64,000 bases of DNA from Anagrus nilaparvatae (taxonomy: Eukaryota > Arthropoda > Insecta > Hymenoptera > Mymaridae): assembly GCA_022575985.1 (NCBI GenBank), contig JAKSXM010000014.1, forward strand, positions 4,650,001 to 4,714,000. Reading direction: 5' to 3'. The translations under genes and the position numbers were made by a program. A model generated the notes under the pieces. It was given only the letters and a program-made list of their open reading frames with translations, made no database searches and was not told the DNA's origin. This document shows positions 1-11,490 of the stretch, one piece after another; position 1 is the first letter of the stretch, and each line of letters opens with the position of its first letter.

Positions 1-59
1 TGGTTTTTAATAAAAGTTTATCTGTGTACGAATAAATTAGTTTCTATAAGCTTAAAAAC

Positions 60-580
60 TTATAACCGGTTTGTGTAAACACAACTTAAATGCATGAAAC
101 ATGTTTACTTCCAAATGAGGACTAGATATAATACAAATGTTACTCAACATTACAATACAATTTTCTATTGTTGTAATTTGTAATTATCACCTTACTAGTT
201 GTTAAGATTTTAAACCCAAACTATTTTGATTCCCTAAACCTGAATTATTATAAGTCCCTGAACCTGAATTATTCCAAGTCCCTAAATCGATATTATCCTA
301 AGTCCTTAAGCCCAGAGTTTTCAAAGTCTTTTATAAGTATTTTATTTATTTATATATACTTACCTAATTATTCTAAGTCTTTGAATAGTTAGTATTCCCC
401 CCATTAAAAAGGACAAATTTGACCCCCCCCCCCCTTAAATAGGACAAATTTGACCCTCCCCCTTAAAAAGGACAAATTTGACCCCCCCCCCCCCTCAAAA
501 AGGACAAATTTGACCCCCCCCCCCTTAATTTTAAAGTTCTGAAGTACCCCCTCCCTATAAACATGTTCCATGTTAAAAAT
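60..580 (-). mobile_element. Minisatellite-carrying dispersed element, copy 1
   Basis: One edge reads ataaccggtttgtgta and the other acatgttccatgttaa. The same two motifs, in opposite orientation, bound a second copy at about 40182-41195, and a third copy of one edge lies at 49381-49417. Between them are two small tandem arrays: at 229-315 a ~25-bp unit containing aagtccctgaacctgaatta, and at about 406-532 a ~32-bp unit with aaggacaaatttgac followed by a run of 9-12 C. No protein is encoded. The shared edges and arrays related in sequence suggest one non-autonomous family carrying expandable minisatellites; the superfamily is unknown. Confidence 0.6.
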
Positions 581-1159
581 GTAACATTTTTTAAGCTTAT
601 TTAAAAATACAACTAATGAATGATTATAAGCATATCAGCATAGATTTCATGAAAATATAAATTAATATAAGTCAAATTTTTCTGTAAAGACATTTATCAA
701 TATTTTTTATTTTGCGTTTCTTGCTTCAAGTATTAAAGTTTTGTTGAAGAATAAATTTGACTTTAACACAATTGCATCTTTTAATTTTGATCTAAGACAC
801 AGGAAAAATATTATTAAAAGGTTTTCTTAAATTAAAAACCATAGGCGTTGCAAAACTCCGACAAATTATTCAGTAACCATTATAACATATATAGCTTTAA
901 TAAAAATACCGTTTCACTCCTTTAGTACACGTTGCTACGTGAAAATTTAACTAATTAATAAATATCATTTGTCTTTAGAACCGTGCTTAATATGGATAAG
1001 TTTAAAAATTTATCATGATTTTGGATTTTTCAAATAAGTCGCTGCAACAAATTAATATGGTAAAAAGAAATTTTTATTGTAATCGTGTATAATAAGAATG
1101 GGTTAAGATATTAAACGTGAATTTAATAAATCTAATAAGTAACTATAGTAAAGTTCCGA
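581..1159. other. AT-rich gap
   Basis: No open frame, RNA gene or clear repeat was recognised in this AT-rich stretch between the minisatellite element and the LINE fragment. Confidence 0.5.
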
Positions 1160-2020
1160 AAAAGGAGATTGTCCTTCTGACCCTGAGAAGGGTTGATACC
1201 ATATTCGGCGTCAGCTTTGATGACGGAGGTAATCTCCTTATGATCCAGACCAAACCATCGGTCAAATATTTGGGGGTCTTCTTGGATAACAAGTTGACCT
1301 ACAATAGACAATTCCAGCAGGCCTGTGAAAAGGCTGGCCGGGTGACAAAGTCCCTCTCGTGGTGACGAACATCGGCGGTCCCAGATCAGAGAAGAGGAGG
1401 CTGTTGATGACGACAGTCAACTCCATCTTGTTCTACAGTGCAGAGGTGTGGGCGGACAATGACCGCATAAAAAAGTACTGCAAGAAACTAAAGGCAGTAC
1501 AGACACAGGGGGCACTTCGAATCGCTTGCTCGTACAAGACAGTATCAGAGCCAGCGAACCAGGTGGTGGCTCGGGTGATTCCCATCAATCTGCTTGCCTT
1601 GGAAAGGCAGGCGATCTATAACCGTGAGGAAGAAGAGCGCGACGTAGGTTCCGTTCGCGCTCGCTCCCACACAATGGAATGCTGGCAGTATAGGTGGAAT
1701 GGTGACCCGAGGGGACGTTGAACGCACCGCCTAATCATCGATTTGGAAAGCTGGATGAACCGTGATCATGGGGAGGTAGACTTCTACCTCACACAGTTCC
1801 TAACTGGTCACGGTTATTTCCGCGATATGCTTTTCAAGTGGCGCAAGGTGACATCTGCGGAATGCTTGCATTGCCTGGGCGAGCTGGATACCGCTGAGCA
1901 CACCTTTTTTAGGTGTCCTTGCTTAGGCGACCGCCCTTCAATGAATGGAGGCCGAAAGGAGTCGTCCCGGAAATGCTGCGCAGTACCGCTAACTGGTACA
2001 GTGTGGCAGAGTACGTAAGG
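1160..2020 (+). pseudogene. R1-clade non-LTR retrotransposon, C-terminal ORF2 remnant
   Basis: The reading frames encode the end of a LINE ORF2 downstream of the reverse transcriptase core: KYLGVFLDNKLTYN, then TNIGGPRSEKRRLL, the connection region with an A-x-R...YKTVS motif, LTGHGYFRDMLF, and a C-terminal zinc-knuckle-like region (CLHCLGELDTAEHTFFRCP). This order is typical of the R1/TRAS group of arthropod LINEs. There is a frame change near 1362. Between 1359 and 2018 the frame is constant but broken by a TGA at 1719-1721, where the family usually has Trp (GRW-T). The 5' part (endonuclease and reverse transcriptase core) is absent, so it is a dead 5'-truncated copy. No clean tail or target duplication was identified. 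Confidence 0.85.
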
Positions 2021-2147
2021 TGCTAGAGGGCTAAAATTTTGGCTGAGTGACTTTTTTGTAACCCCAAACTATTCCCTAAAATTTGAGCTCAATCGGTGAC
2101 ATGAGTGCGCCCTAATCTGTACGAAAACTACTGGAACCACCCAAATA
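2021..2147. other. Short dispersed-repeat remnant
   Basis: Contains aaaatttgagctcaatcgg followed by catgagtgcgcc. A related string, aaaatttgagcctgatcgg plus catgggcgcgca, occurs near 13556-13592, so this is probably part of a dispersed repeat. Confidence 0.35.
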
Positions 2148-2400
2148 TATTTTTTTAATGCAGAGTTTGTTTTGTAACAGTCAATGAAACAGCTGCAAAT
2201 ACTTGATAATGATTTTGATGTAGCTTGCAGGGTAGTAGAATATTTATTGTCGATGTCGATTCTAATGATTCTGTCTTTGATTTACATGCAGGTGTAAACC
2301 AAAAAAGGAGCTGTCCTTTAATAAAGATACCAACATAGGATCATCTATTTCGCTATTATGAAACAATTAAGTCAATGAACAGCTTTGCTGATGAAAGAAG
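2148..2400. repeat. Dispersed ~250-bp repeat, uninterrupted copy
   Basis: Runs from tttaatgcagagtttg to tttgctgatgaaagaa. A second near-identical copy lies at 4365-4503 plus 5716-5827, where it is split by an inserted element. This copy reads straight through tacatgcaggtgtaaacc, so it records the empty target site. No convincing protein is encoded on either strand. Confidence 0.75.
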
Positions 2401-2506
2401 TCGCTATTTTTTTAAAATTTATTTTCTGTAGATAATTTATTCCATTTAGTCAATAAATTCAAAAAATATTCTATAGATAATTCAATGTGTTATTAATTGA
2501 GAAAAA

Positions 2507-3040
2507 TAAAAAGTAAATTTAAAAAAGTTGGTTGTTAATTAATTTCTCTCAAATGAACGAAAAATCATTCCATAAAATTTTAAATATTAAAAGTTAGCAA
2601 GAATGTTATATTTTGGTTATTCATGAAGTTCACCGTAAGTTATTTATTATAAATCTAAATTTTTTATTATTTTGTAATTTCTTAAATATTCTATAGTCTT
2701 TATCATAAAATGTCTAAAGTAAGGTAGAGCTAGTTTAAATTTTATTAGTTTTTTAGATATTTCCAGGTGCTTATTAGTTTAGAAACATACAAAGTAAATC
2801 CAAACAAGTTGGTTGTTAATTATTTTCTCTCAAATGAACGAAAAATCATTCTATAAAATTTTAGGTATTCAAATTTAGTATGAATTATATCCCTAAAAAT
2901 TCACGACGGTCACTGCATTCAGGTTATTTATAAATGGTCTAAATATCTTATTATTTTATACATTTGAAAATATTCCATAGTGTATATCATAAAATATCTA
3001 AAGTTAGATATGGCTAGTTAAAATTTCATTTTACATTAAA
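2507..3040. repeat. Tandem duplication of a ~293-bp AT-rich unit
   Basis: Two diverged units begin near 2507 and 2800, each containing gttggttgttaatta, ctctcaaatgaacgaaaaat and, about 200 bases later, tatcataaaatrtctaaagt. No coding potential is visible. Confidence 0.65.
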
Positions 3041-3936
3041 ACATACAGTATTTAAAATAGATCTCAGATTGAGCTGCATTTTGTATGAATCCCAGAAAGA
3101 CTTGATAAAGATGTAGAAATTCCAAAAAAACCAGATGAACAATATATTTTTAATAATTTTTAATTTTTTATTAAAACCCCTCAATTAAATTTTTCTACGA
3201 AGTTTACTAAAAGATGATTTGAATTTTTTTTGAAAATTATATTAACCATACTTTAAAATTCGGTATAAATAGAATATTTTAATTTGTAGAATACTTGCCT
3301 TATTTAATTGTTACTGTAACTATAATCAGGTCTATTTATTTAAGAAATACTAAGCTTGAGGTACATTTTGATGAGATCAATGTAATATAGAAAAGTTACC
3401 TTCTTTAAACATTAGATTAATAAATAAAATTTAGTTATCAATTTTTAGTATAATCAAAACTTAAAAATGATCTTATTTTGCAAATTTCCAAATAGTTTGT
3501 GTTTAAGCAAAACAGCTATAATTTTTTGAAGTGATTAGTATATTTTTAGTAAACTTTTTTTTAGGATTTAAAGGTTTATTTAAAGAGTTAATTTTGAAAT
3601 ATGATTTTCACTGCTGTTGTTTTAATCTTTAAACAGGAATCTTTAGTTGTTGATGTTAAAAATGCATAAAATATTAATCAGTCAGGTTCCTTTTAATCGA
3701 ATTCTAAACATGCTAGTTCATTTAATTTAGTATTATCTTATTGATTAGTCAAATTTTTATAAGCTTTAACATCATGTGGATATACCATTTTGAAGGTTTT
3801 TTTAATGTCATTGAATAGCTCATGAAATATGAATTATAATTTTACTTTCTGTTTCAATTTGCTCTAAACAACGCTGAGCTAGATTTTTAATATACGATTC
3901 AGTAACTTCGTTCAATCACCATTCACTATTTTTTGA
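3041..3936. other. AT-rich gap
   Basis: AT-rich sequence with stops in all frames. Nothing recognisable. Confidence 0.4.
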
Positions 3937-4203
3937 TCAGATTTCATAATTGAAATGTAAATCAGTTGACCATATTTTCAGTAAATTACTTATTTTATGT
4001 ATCATAGTTATAATATCTTCACTGTAATTTTCATGTGTATTCTTTATTTCAGTTTCCAAAATCTGGTAAAGTAAATTAATTAACGATTGCTCTTGTTTAT
4101 TAAATTTAAAGTCAGGTTTGAGTTTAGAATTCATAACAGATTTCGCAAATACAATCCAAATTGTAGATAAAATAAATTCATCGGGTAAATTTAAATTCTC
4201 CAT
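3937..4203 (-). CDS. Hypothetical 88-residue ORF
   Basis: An 88-codon ORF with no recognised family. It is rich in Leu, Ile, Asn and Lys and predicted mostly helical by eye (for example EQSLINLLYQILETEIK). Codon composition follows the local AT bias. It lies in repeat-rich DNA with no promoter, splice or neighbour support, so it may be an exon remnant or chance. Recorded because its residue mix is less biased than that of most chance ORFs here. Confidence 0.2.
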   Translation of the reverse strand: MENLNLPDEFILSTIWIVFAKSVMNSKLKPDFKFNKQEQSLINLLYQILETEIKNTHENYSEDIITMIHKISNLLKIWSTDLHFNYEI

Positions 4204-4503
4204 TTTTAATTTAGTCTATGGAATTAGCATTAGCTTTTGATTTATAGATTGCTAATATATTTTTTTAAACATACAGTACGCGGTGTATGGTATGCGTAAA
4301 TGCATTCTCCTCGTTCTACAAAAAAGGCCCCTTCTTGAAGGGGCCCAAAAAAAAAAAATATATATTTTTTTTTAATGCAGAGTTTGTTTTGTAACAGTCA
4401 ATGAAACAGCTGCAAATACTTGATAATGATTTTGATGTAGCTTGCAGGGTAGTAGAATATTTATTGTCGAATTTTAATGATTCTGTCTTTGATTTACATG
4501 CAG

Positions 4504-5715
4504 GGACTCGATTTTCGAATCTGATAGAATAATAGAGTAATGGAACTCCACTCTTAAAAACTACTCCATTAATAATAAACAGATTTATTTTCAAAATAAG
4601 TGGAGTGGAGTTTTTTCCATTCTCCCTGTTTCTATTGAGGGAGAATAATATCGCTATGTTGCCGTCATGTTTATTATCTCTCGGCTAATAAAAGCGTAGT
4701 TTTCAAAGCACGTTAAGCTAAATAATTTGAAACTATTCAAATATTTTATATTTCGACTCAAGTAATGATTCCAGAATATTATAATTCATTTTATTTATTT
4801 TTTATAAATAATAATATTTAAAAATTATAAATAAGAATGAAAAATTAGAATTTTGGAATTTGAAATTTAAAACTTCAAATTAATTATACCTACTTATACT
4901 TCACCCTTAAATTAGCTAAAACTACCCCCAAAAAGGGGTATTTAAGCTATTTTCGCACATTGAGCGTCCAGATTTAGTCCATATAGGTTTTTTAGGTCGC
5001 TGATCAAGAATTTCAGGGATGTTTTTTATGAAAAATTAATATTTGATGCTCAAATTAGCAAAAACTACTCGTGATAAGGCTATTTTTGCTTTTTTCGCAA
5101 TTTAAGCTAACTTAAGGTTTAAATATTAATTTTTCATTAAAAAATCATCCAAATTCTTGATCAGGGACCCAAAAAATCCATATGGGACAAATCTGGGCAC
5201 TCAAAGTGCGAGTACAAAAAATACCCCATTTTGGGGGTAGTTTTTGCTAATTAAATGACCTTGAAATTCGTGGTCAGCGACCCAAAAAACCAATCCTGAT
5301 GGTTGTCAGTAATAATACTGGAATAAAAGTGAAAAATTTATACAAAATACAGTTTGAAAATATTCTGACAAAAATGAATATTTTAAAACTTATTTTTTTA
5401 AAAATATTTTAATATTTTAATCTGAATATAATATAGTAAAAGAATATATTTGTTTATTTATTTGTATTAGTTATATTTTCTAAAAATTTTATCTTTTGTC
5501 AAATTCGCTAGCTCCCTTTTCACCATGGTCAATAGCTTCTTTCATTATTTGCAAATACATTAAATTAATAAAATTATTTGCTATATAATGATATACAGCC
5601 ATGTGTAGATAAATAAATCAAAAAAAATTTGTCAAAAATAAATAATTCAAAAACTATAGAAAAGGGAGGGGAATTCTATTACTCCATCGCTCTATTAATT
5701 TCGAAAATCGGGGCC
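4504..5715. mobile_element. TIR element of about 1.2 kb, 3-bp CAG duplication
   Basis: The ends are inverted: left ggactcgattttcgaa, right (reverse complement) ggccccgattttcgaa, and the similarity continues inward through aatagag and atgga. CAG flanks both sides (4501-4503 and 5716-5718) and occurs once in the uninterrupted repeat copy. A 2-bp AG duplication would fit almost equally well. No transposase ORF remains, so the element is non-autonomous. A three-base duplication and ends starting GG hint at the PIF/Harbinger group, but CAG is not its usual TWA target, so the superfamily is left open. It holds an internal palindrome at 4911-5262. Confidence 0.7.
4911..5262. repeat. Internal palindrome of about 350 bp
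   Basis: The left arm starts ttagctaaaactaccccc and the right arm ends gggggtagtttttgctaa. The inner parts also pair: gctgatcaagaattt against aaattcttgatcagg, and aaaaattaatattt against aaatattaatttttcat. It lies wholly inside the TIR element. Confidence 0.7.
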
Positions 5716-5827
5716 CAGGTGTAAACCAAAAAAGGAGCTGTCCTTTAATAAAGATACCAACATAGGATCATCTATTTCGCTATTATGAAACAATTAAGTC
5801 AATGAACAGCTTTGCTGATGAAAGAAA

Positions 5828-6250
5828 AAATCGATGAAAATCCTCAAAATTTTTTCTCAGAAAAATAATCAGCCTCCTCAGAGACCAAAGACACATTACT
5901 CCAGAACGATTTTCATAAAATGGTGTAATAATTATCACGATTTATAACAAAAAATATTATACTTCAAATGTTATAAAAAATTAAACGTTTACTTTCACTT
6001 TTTCGAATCTATAAATGCAACTGCGGAATTTTTTAACAGGCACACTCATATGCAATATCTGTAATGATTTAAGCGGGAAAAGATAAATATTATAATTTAA
6101 ATCAAGATTTTTTGGTGAGTATTCGAAATTTCTAATAATTTTTATATTTGTCCTAGTCAACAAATTATCATGCCAGTATCAACCCCATTTTTTTAGCAGC
6201 TGTGGCTTTTTGTTAAGTTATATTGTGAAACTGCCATTAAAACTAACTAT
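5828..6250. other. AT-rich gap before the BEL 3' LTR
   Basis: No gene recognised; AT-rich sequence between the split repeat and the 3' LTR of the minus-strand BEL element. Confidence 0.4.
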
Positions 6251-6459
6251 TGGAGTGGTGGATGAGGATAAGGTGGATAATTATTAATAAGTTAATAAAT
6301 ATACATTTATTGACTTGTGCTTATAACTTTGCCTTTATTATAGAATGCGTGTTGCTTAGAACACGATCGGGCCTGTGGTCGGAGCCGGTGTGCATATTTA
6401 GTCTCTATCTCTCTCTCTTTCACATACACATATAATTTATATAAATCATTTTCTTAACA
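6251..6459 (-). repeat. 3' LTR of minus-strand BEL/Pao element
   Basis: On the minus strand this starts tgttaagaaaatg and ends ccaccactcca, giving TG...CA ends over about 209 bp. Directly outside it is a purine-rich tract (aaggggggagaa on the minus strand, 6460-6472), the expected polypurine primer. AATAAA-type signals lie inside. Its end (ccttatcctcatccac) resembles the end of the LTR at 50649-50867 (cccttatcaccatcctg), supporting one family. The matching 5' LTR was not found; the element is 5'-truncated. Confidence 0.65.
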
Positions 6460-6780
6460 TTCTCCCCCCTTAATTTTGAATAAAAAATTTTAAAATTTTT
6501 ATGAAAAATTTTATACAATAATTATTAGGAAATACATTTATAAAAATTGAAATTAATAAAATTAAACCTTGTAAAAAATCAAAATTTTTAAATTTTATGT
6601 ACATGCCTTTTTTTTAATAAATAAATAAATAAATAAACTATACAATAACACAGAAAAATTTATTAGTTATATTATATACAAATATGAGAGTGTCATATAA
6701 TAATTTTTTAAATATATATTTTTAATTTGATTCTTTGCTATTAATCTGACACATTATTTAGACTGTTAATTAAAATTAAT

Positions 6781-8262
6781 TTATGAATTGGTCTGGTAAC
6801 GAATATGAATTGGTAATGTTGAAGTACAAGTTTTTACTTCTACCACCCTCGTAAGGTCTTCAGGACCTGGAAAAGTTTGTAAAATACGGCCAATTGGCCA
6901 TTTTGAAGGAGGCAAAACCTCATCAGTAATTAGAGTTATGTCACCGACATTGATATTTTTTGAATTTTCTGACCATATTGACCGTACTTGTAGGGTTTGG
7001 AGATATTCACAAGACCAAGCCTTCCTCCAAATTTGCAAAAGTAATTGGATCATTTTATATCGTTGATTGGATGGAATTTTTGTAGTTAAATAGTTAGGGT
7101 CAGGTACTATATATGAGTTAGATTGCGTTAATAAGAATATCGGGCATAAGAAGGTTTGATCTGATGGATCGTCAGATAAAGGGACCAAAGGGCGAGAATT
7201 CAGACAAGCTTTTACTTGCTTAAGGAGTGTGTAAAATTCTTCAAATGTAGAGTAGTATTAACAATTACTCTGCGTAAATGATGTTTTATTGATTTCACGA
7301 CCGATTCCCACAATCTTCAAAATGCGGTGATCCTGGAGAATTAAATGACCACTTAGTACCCTCTTCGGCTAGTTTACCCAAAAGACCTTGCATATAGTCT
7401 GATGAGGCCATATACAATTCTTTAAGAACTTTATCTGCGCCGACGAAGGTAATTCTTGGTCACTATATAATTCAGAGCATGGACCGCGAGTTGAAGTGAA
7501 TCGACGAAATGCAGCTAAAAAATTATTGCTGGAGTAACACGTACTAAACTCTAAATGTACGGCTTTTGTGCTCATACTTATAAATACAGAAATATAAGCC
7601 TTGTAGGTTTTTGCCCCACGACCTTTATATTTAAGAATCTTATAGGGACCTGCATAATCTACCCCAGTAGCACGAAAAGGTTTATCAATTTTTTGTACTC
7701 TTGGTGAGGGCAAAATATTCATTTTCTGAACTAACCTCATTCCACGATAACGAATGCATTCGACACATTTGTGTATACGAGATTTAACAAGACTCCTACC
7801 CTTTATGATCCAGAACTCCTGTCTTAAGGTTGACAGAGTGAGCCTTATTCCACCATGGAAAGTTTTACGATGAAAACAATCAACTAATAAATCGGAAAGT
7901 GCACATTTATATGACAAAATTAGAGGATTTTTCTGATCATAATTAAGGAGAGAAAAATGTAGTCGACCACCTAACCTTAGCAAACCATTGTCTAGAAATG
8001 GATCGTATCCAGCCAGTCTAGATTTTTTAATTTTTACATTATTTTCCAAAAAGTTAATTTCTTTAGAAAAATGAGCCCTTTGAGTTAAATAAACACACAA
8101 TAATTTTGATCTAGTAAACTCAGGAAAACTTAAAAAATTTTCGTTTTTGATGTCTTCAACATTGAACCAATTGAAATTAAATATTTTTAATTTGTTTAGT
8201 ACGTTATTTTTTCTAGTGATTCTTAACAAGTTTCTGGAATCTGTATCTGGAATATTTTTCAA
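6781..8262 (-). pseudogene. BEL/Pao integrase region, decayed
   Basis: Encodes the integrase part of a BEL/Pao polyprotein. 8262-7369 holds the N-terminal zinc-binding region with HRKTFHGG...CVECIRYRG, then the catalytic core start GVDYAGPYKI, STKAVHLEF, and GPCSELYSDQE, where the second catalytic Asp sits. The frame is lost near 7370, and 7188-6781 resumes with LVPLSDDPSDQTFLCPIFLLTQ and ends with LPPSKWPIGRILQ...FPGPEDLTRVVEVKT, the conserved Pao-type C-terminal domain. In live copies these are one ORF, so at least two disabling changes have occurred. It lies just inside the polypurine tract and 3' LTR. Confidence 0.85.
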
Positions 8263-8322
8263 TTAAATCCCAGTTTGTTGCAATTTTTTGTTTTATTATG
8301 ACCTGTTTACTGACTACACAAT

Positions 8323-8895
8323 TTAAAGTGCTTGGGAGCCTGTATGGAAATTTCTATCATCCTTAACAAACTGGAAATTACCTTTTATATAGTTATTCCC
8401 TTCCCACCACAAAGAAAATTTTTGTAGTTGATCTGGAGGGATGCCACGAGAAACACAGTCAGCAGGATTGTCTTTAGAACGAACATGACTCCAGTAAGCA
8501 GTTGAAACTAAAGAATGAATTTTGGAGCACTTGTGTGAAACAAACAACGACCATTTTGAAGGATGTTCTTTAACCCAATATAAAACATCTGTGGAGTCAG
8601 TAAATAAATAAATGTCAAACGAATCAAGATTTAAGGCTCTTAAAACCTTAACTGTTAATCTTGATAATAAAAGGGCTGCGCTTAACTCCAACTTTAGTAT
8701 CGTTAACAGTGGTTTGATGGGCGCGACTTTTGATTTAGCTTGTATTAAATGTATTTTGCTTTGATTATTAGGAGTGACCTTTAAATATACATAAGCAGCG
8801 TAAGCTAATTTAGAAGCGTCTGCAAAACCAAAAATTTCATATTTAGCGTTGGGGACATAATTTATCCAACGAGGAATATTAATGAATTTAAGCAA
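8323..8895 (-). pseudogene. BEL/Pao RNase H region
   Basis: Encodes IFGFADASKLAYAAYVYLK (the first RNase H acidic residue is in FADAS), LELSAALLLSRL, LFTDSTDVLYWVKEHPSKW and RSKDNPADCVSRG, the standard BEL/Pao RNase H signatures. The frame is open for 190 codons but shifted relative to the reverse transcriptase segment upstream (overlap at 8862-8895) and to the integrase downstream, so the polyprotein is broken. Confidence 0.85.
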
Positions 8896-10055
8896 TTTAA
8901 TTTATTATACCACTCTAAGAATTGAACTTGTAATTCTTCAGGAAGTCTTTCATCCCATTTTAACTTGGCCAGCCAAAGTTTTTGCATGAAAAACTTACCT
9001 GTGATAAAAACGGGAGCCAGCCAACCTAAAGGGTCAGATAATTTTGAAATGCTAGAGAGTGTATTTTTTTTTGTAATAGATTTATTATATTCATATAATT
9101 TGATGTTAAAAGCAAAAAAATCCTCAGATGGGTTATAATTAATTCCCAAAACAGAAAAATAATAAAGGACAAAAAAGTCACAATCAGCTTTTCAAGATGG
9201 AGGAAAATTTAGCAATGCTTCATTATTTGCCATCCATTTATGTAACTGCAGACACCCACTTTTACAAATTTTTATTAAATCAGTTTGTTTAGCAAGGGCT
9301 TCTTCTAAGATGTGGCCATCAGAAATGGTATCATCCATATATGTCTCAGAGTCAATAATTAGGGCTCCTAATCGAAAATTTTTTCCCTCATCTATCGCTA
9401 ATTCGACACCATAAGTTACAGTATTTAGTGAGAAAACTGAGATTTTATCATTAAAATTGTATCGCCACAAAATTTGCTGATATTTACGATCTTCTTCATG
9501 TACGAGAATTTGACGATACATTTGACGTATGTCAGAAACAAAAACATATTTGTAAGTCATCCAATGAATTAATAATTCTGCCAAGTCAGGTAATAAATTA
9601 GCACCAGTATGCTGTAAATCATTTATTGAAATTTTGTTTGAATCCTTGGCAGAACCATTAAACACGGTTCTTAATTTTGCGATTATTGCATTTCTTTTTA
9701 AGATCCCATGATCGGGTAAAAAATAGCACAATAAATAAAGTAAGAAATGAGTATTTTTTGTCATATGGCCAGTATTTTCATAATCTTACATAAAAGCTGT
9801 ATACATATCACGAAAAATTGGCTCGTTCGAAAAACGTTTTTCCATTCACAATAACATAGCTTTTGCTACCGCATGAGATCCGGGAAACTGAAAATTTTCC
9901 ACATTTTTAATTTTAAATGGAAGCCTTACGACGTATCTTCCTTCAGATTTTCTGGAATGAGTATTTACAAAATAATCCTCGCACTCCTGCTCATCCGGAT
10001 TGAGCAATTTAGAGGTCAAATCATTAATCTCTTCTTGCTTCCAGAAACGCTTCAT
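8862..10055 (-). pseudogene. BEL/Pao reverse transcriptase region, decayed
   Basis: Three blocks in different frames. 10055-9846 is the linker (FWKQEEINDLTSKLLNPDEQ). 9764-9192 is the fingers and palm (RTVFNGSAKDS, VFVSDIRQMYRQILVH, then TYMDDTISDG, the YMDD catalytic loop). 9149-8862 is the thumb/connection (LSDPLGWLAPVFITGKFFMQKLW). Compared with the plus-strand copy at 54078-55523, TVTYGV is followed directly by ELAIDEG, so a segment of about 12 residues that includes SSPYHAIR is deleted in frame. The copy cannot be active. Confidence 0.88.
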
Positions 10056-10184
10056 ATCGAAGGAAAGTGAAGATTCGGGCTCTTCATAAACTGTATAACA
10101 AAAATTTGAACCTATCCCAGCATTGCCAGAAATAAAATATCCTAATTTGGATTTTGTGGCAAAAGGTTCGCAATCAGCACCTCG

Positions 10185-10829
10185 TCATACATCCTGTTCA
10201 ATTATGGAAGCGTGAACCGAAGTGTTCAGAAAAATTTCAATTTGACCTCGCTTGCAGAAAACAGGATCAGCAAGGGTTAAGTTAGAAATATGCGCTAAAT
10301 TTTCAGTTTTCGGATCCGCAGTTGGTGCATAAGTAGATAATTTAAGAAATACATAGGCCTGAACCATGATTGAGAAGTCAGAGAAGAAACGAGGTTTTAT
10401 TTGAAACATGACTACCTTTTTGCAAGTATAGTCACATTTACCGCCTATACCTGAAATAGGTAGGCTAGTCGTCATATGACTTGTACATAGCCTTCCACAT
10501 AACGACTGACTAATGAATGAAGCTTGGGACGCTTGGTCTACCAAGGCTCTAGCAAAAAATTCATGGCCATCCTCATTTACCACCCTAACGACTGCTGTAG
10601 ACAGTAAAGTTTGAGAAGGAGAATTAATAAAATTTACTGACGTAACATGTGAACTAGGAGCAGTTTGTGTGACAGATGAATTTGAGTTTGGGCCTAAATC
10701 TGAATTATTATTATTTGTACCTTGAGGTCTTCGATTTCTAGGTTTTACAAAATTACCATCTTGTAAAGAGGTATCATGTTTCTTTTTACAGATATTGCAA
10801 CAATATCTGTAAACAATACATACATACAT
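10185..10829 (-). pseudogene. BEL/Pao gag C-terminus and protease region
   Basis: After a zinc-knuckle remnant (CCNICKKKHDTSL) and a low-complexity Asn/Ser linker comes the aspartic protease: LLSTAVVRVVNEDGHEF, ALVDQASQASFIS (active-site Asp in LVDQAS), then PISGIGGKCDYTCKK and the region LADPVFCKRGQIEIFL. The order matches 53640-54130 in the plus-strand copy. The start of the open frame lies in a (CATA)n microsatellite at about 10819-10845 that expanded inside the second zinc-knuckle segment and is not a true start. Confidence 0.82.
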
Positions 10830-10913
10830 ACATACATACCTACATTTACATTTAAAAGAAGCATGGTTACCAAGACAATTGCTACATCTGGGTAAAGATT
10901 TTTCATTATACGC

Positions 10914-11105
10914 TGCAAAAAAGATCTACTTTCTTACTTTCGGGCGATCTTTTTTTCGCTTTTAATGAAAAACTGTTGAATACGGGAAAAAATTGAGAAA
11001 TTTTCACTTTCAATGCTGTCTGCACTCGTTCGCTACGCTCACTCGTGCATACAACTGCATTGAAAGCTAAATCCTATTTTTTTTCCCTTGTTGAACAAAT
11101 AGATA
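10914..11105. mobile_element. Small insertion in the gag zinc-knuckle region
   Basis: Sequence with no counterpart in the plus-strand BEL copy separates ...CPMCKNNHYLNKC...RYV from ...RCSNCLGNHASFKC. It contains a strong hairpin (tttcaatgc ... gcattgaaa around 11008-11067) with an inner cactcgttcgctacgctcac loop, and another at gatctactttc...gggcgatc. Exact edges and a target duplication could not be fixed; the superfamily is unknown. Confidence 0.4.
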
Positions 11106-11490
11106 TTACATACACATATCTCGCTTGAGGAGTCATTTTAATGAAATTAGGACATTTATTAAGATAATGATTGTTTTTACACATGGGGCAATCTACTTTT
11201 TTATTTTCTTTGTTTTTACTGTTTTACTGTTTTACTGTTGTACATGAAAAACTTTAGCTTGGGGTTGGGTTGAAACATTGGTGTTTTTAGAAACTAAATT
11301 TACAAAACTACTATTATTTTCTTCAATTGACTCAAATATACCTATTTGAGACTCAACGAATTTAATTAAAATGGTAAATGTAGGAGGTTCTGAATTAAAA
11401 TTGGTTGATTCAGTTGCTACAATCGGAGTGTTTGATGCGATATTATTTGAATTAACTGACAATGATAAGGTACTTAGATAAAGTTTCTCT
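11106..11490 (-). pseudogene. BEL/Pao gag fragment
   Basis: Encodes PPTFTILIKFVESQIGIFES, which aligns with PPTFAQLISFIESQISVLES of the plus-strand gag, then AKVFHVQQ and a CCHC-type knuckle CPMCKNNHYLNKC. Similarity stops near 11490, where the plus-strand copy continues upstream into WENFLNNL. That makes this copy 5'-truncated inside gag, and the true gag start and 5' LTR are missing. Confidence 0.75.

Larger units (their letters stand above)
4365..5827. repeat. Dispersed ~250-bp repeat, copy split by an insertion
   Basis: The left part (4365-4503) and right part (5716-5827) together match the intact copy at 2148-2400. The break falls after tgatttacatgcag. Comparison of the two copies defines the inserted element and a CAG target duplication. 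Confidence 0.8.
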
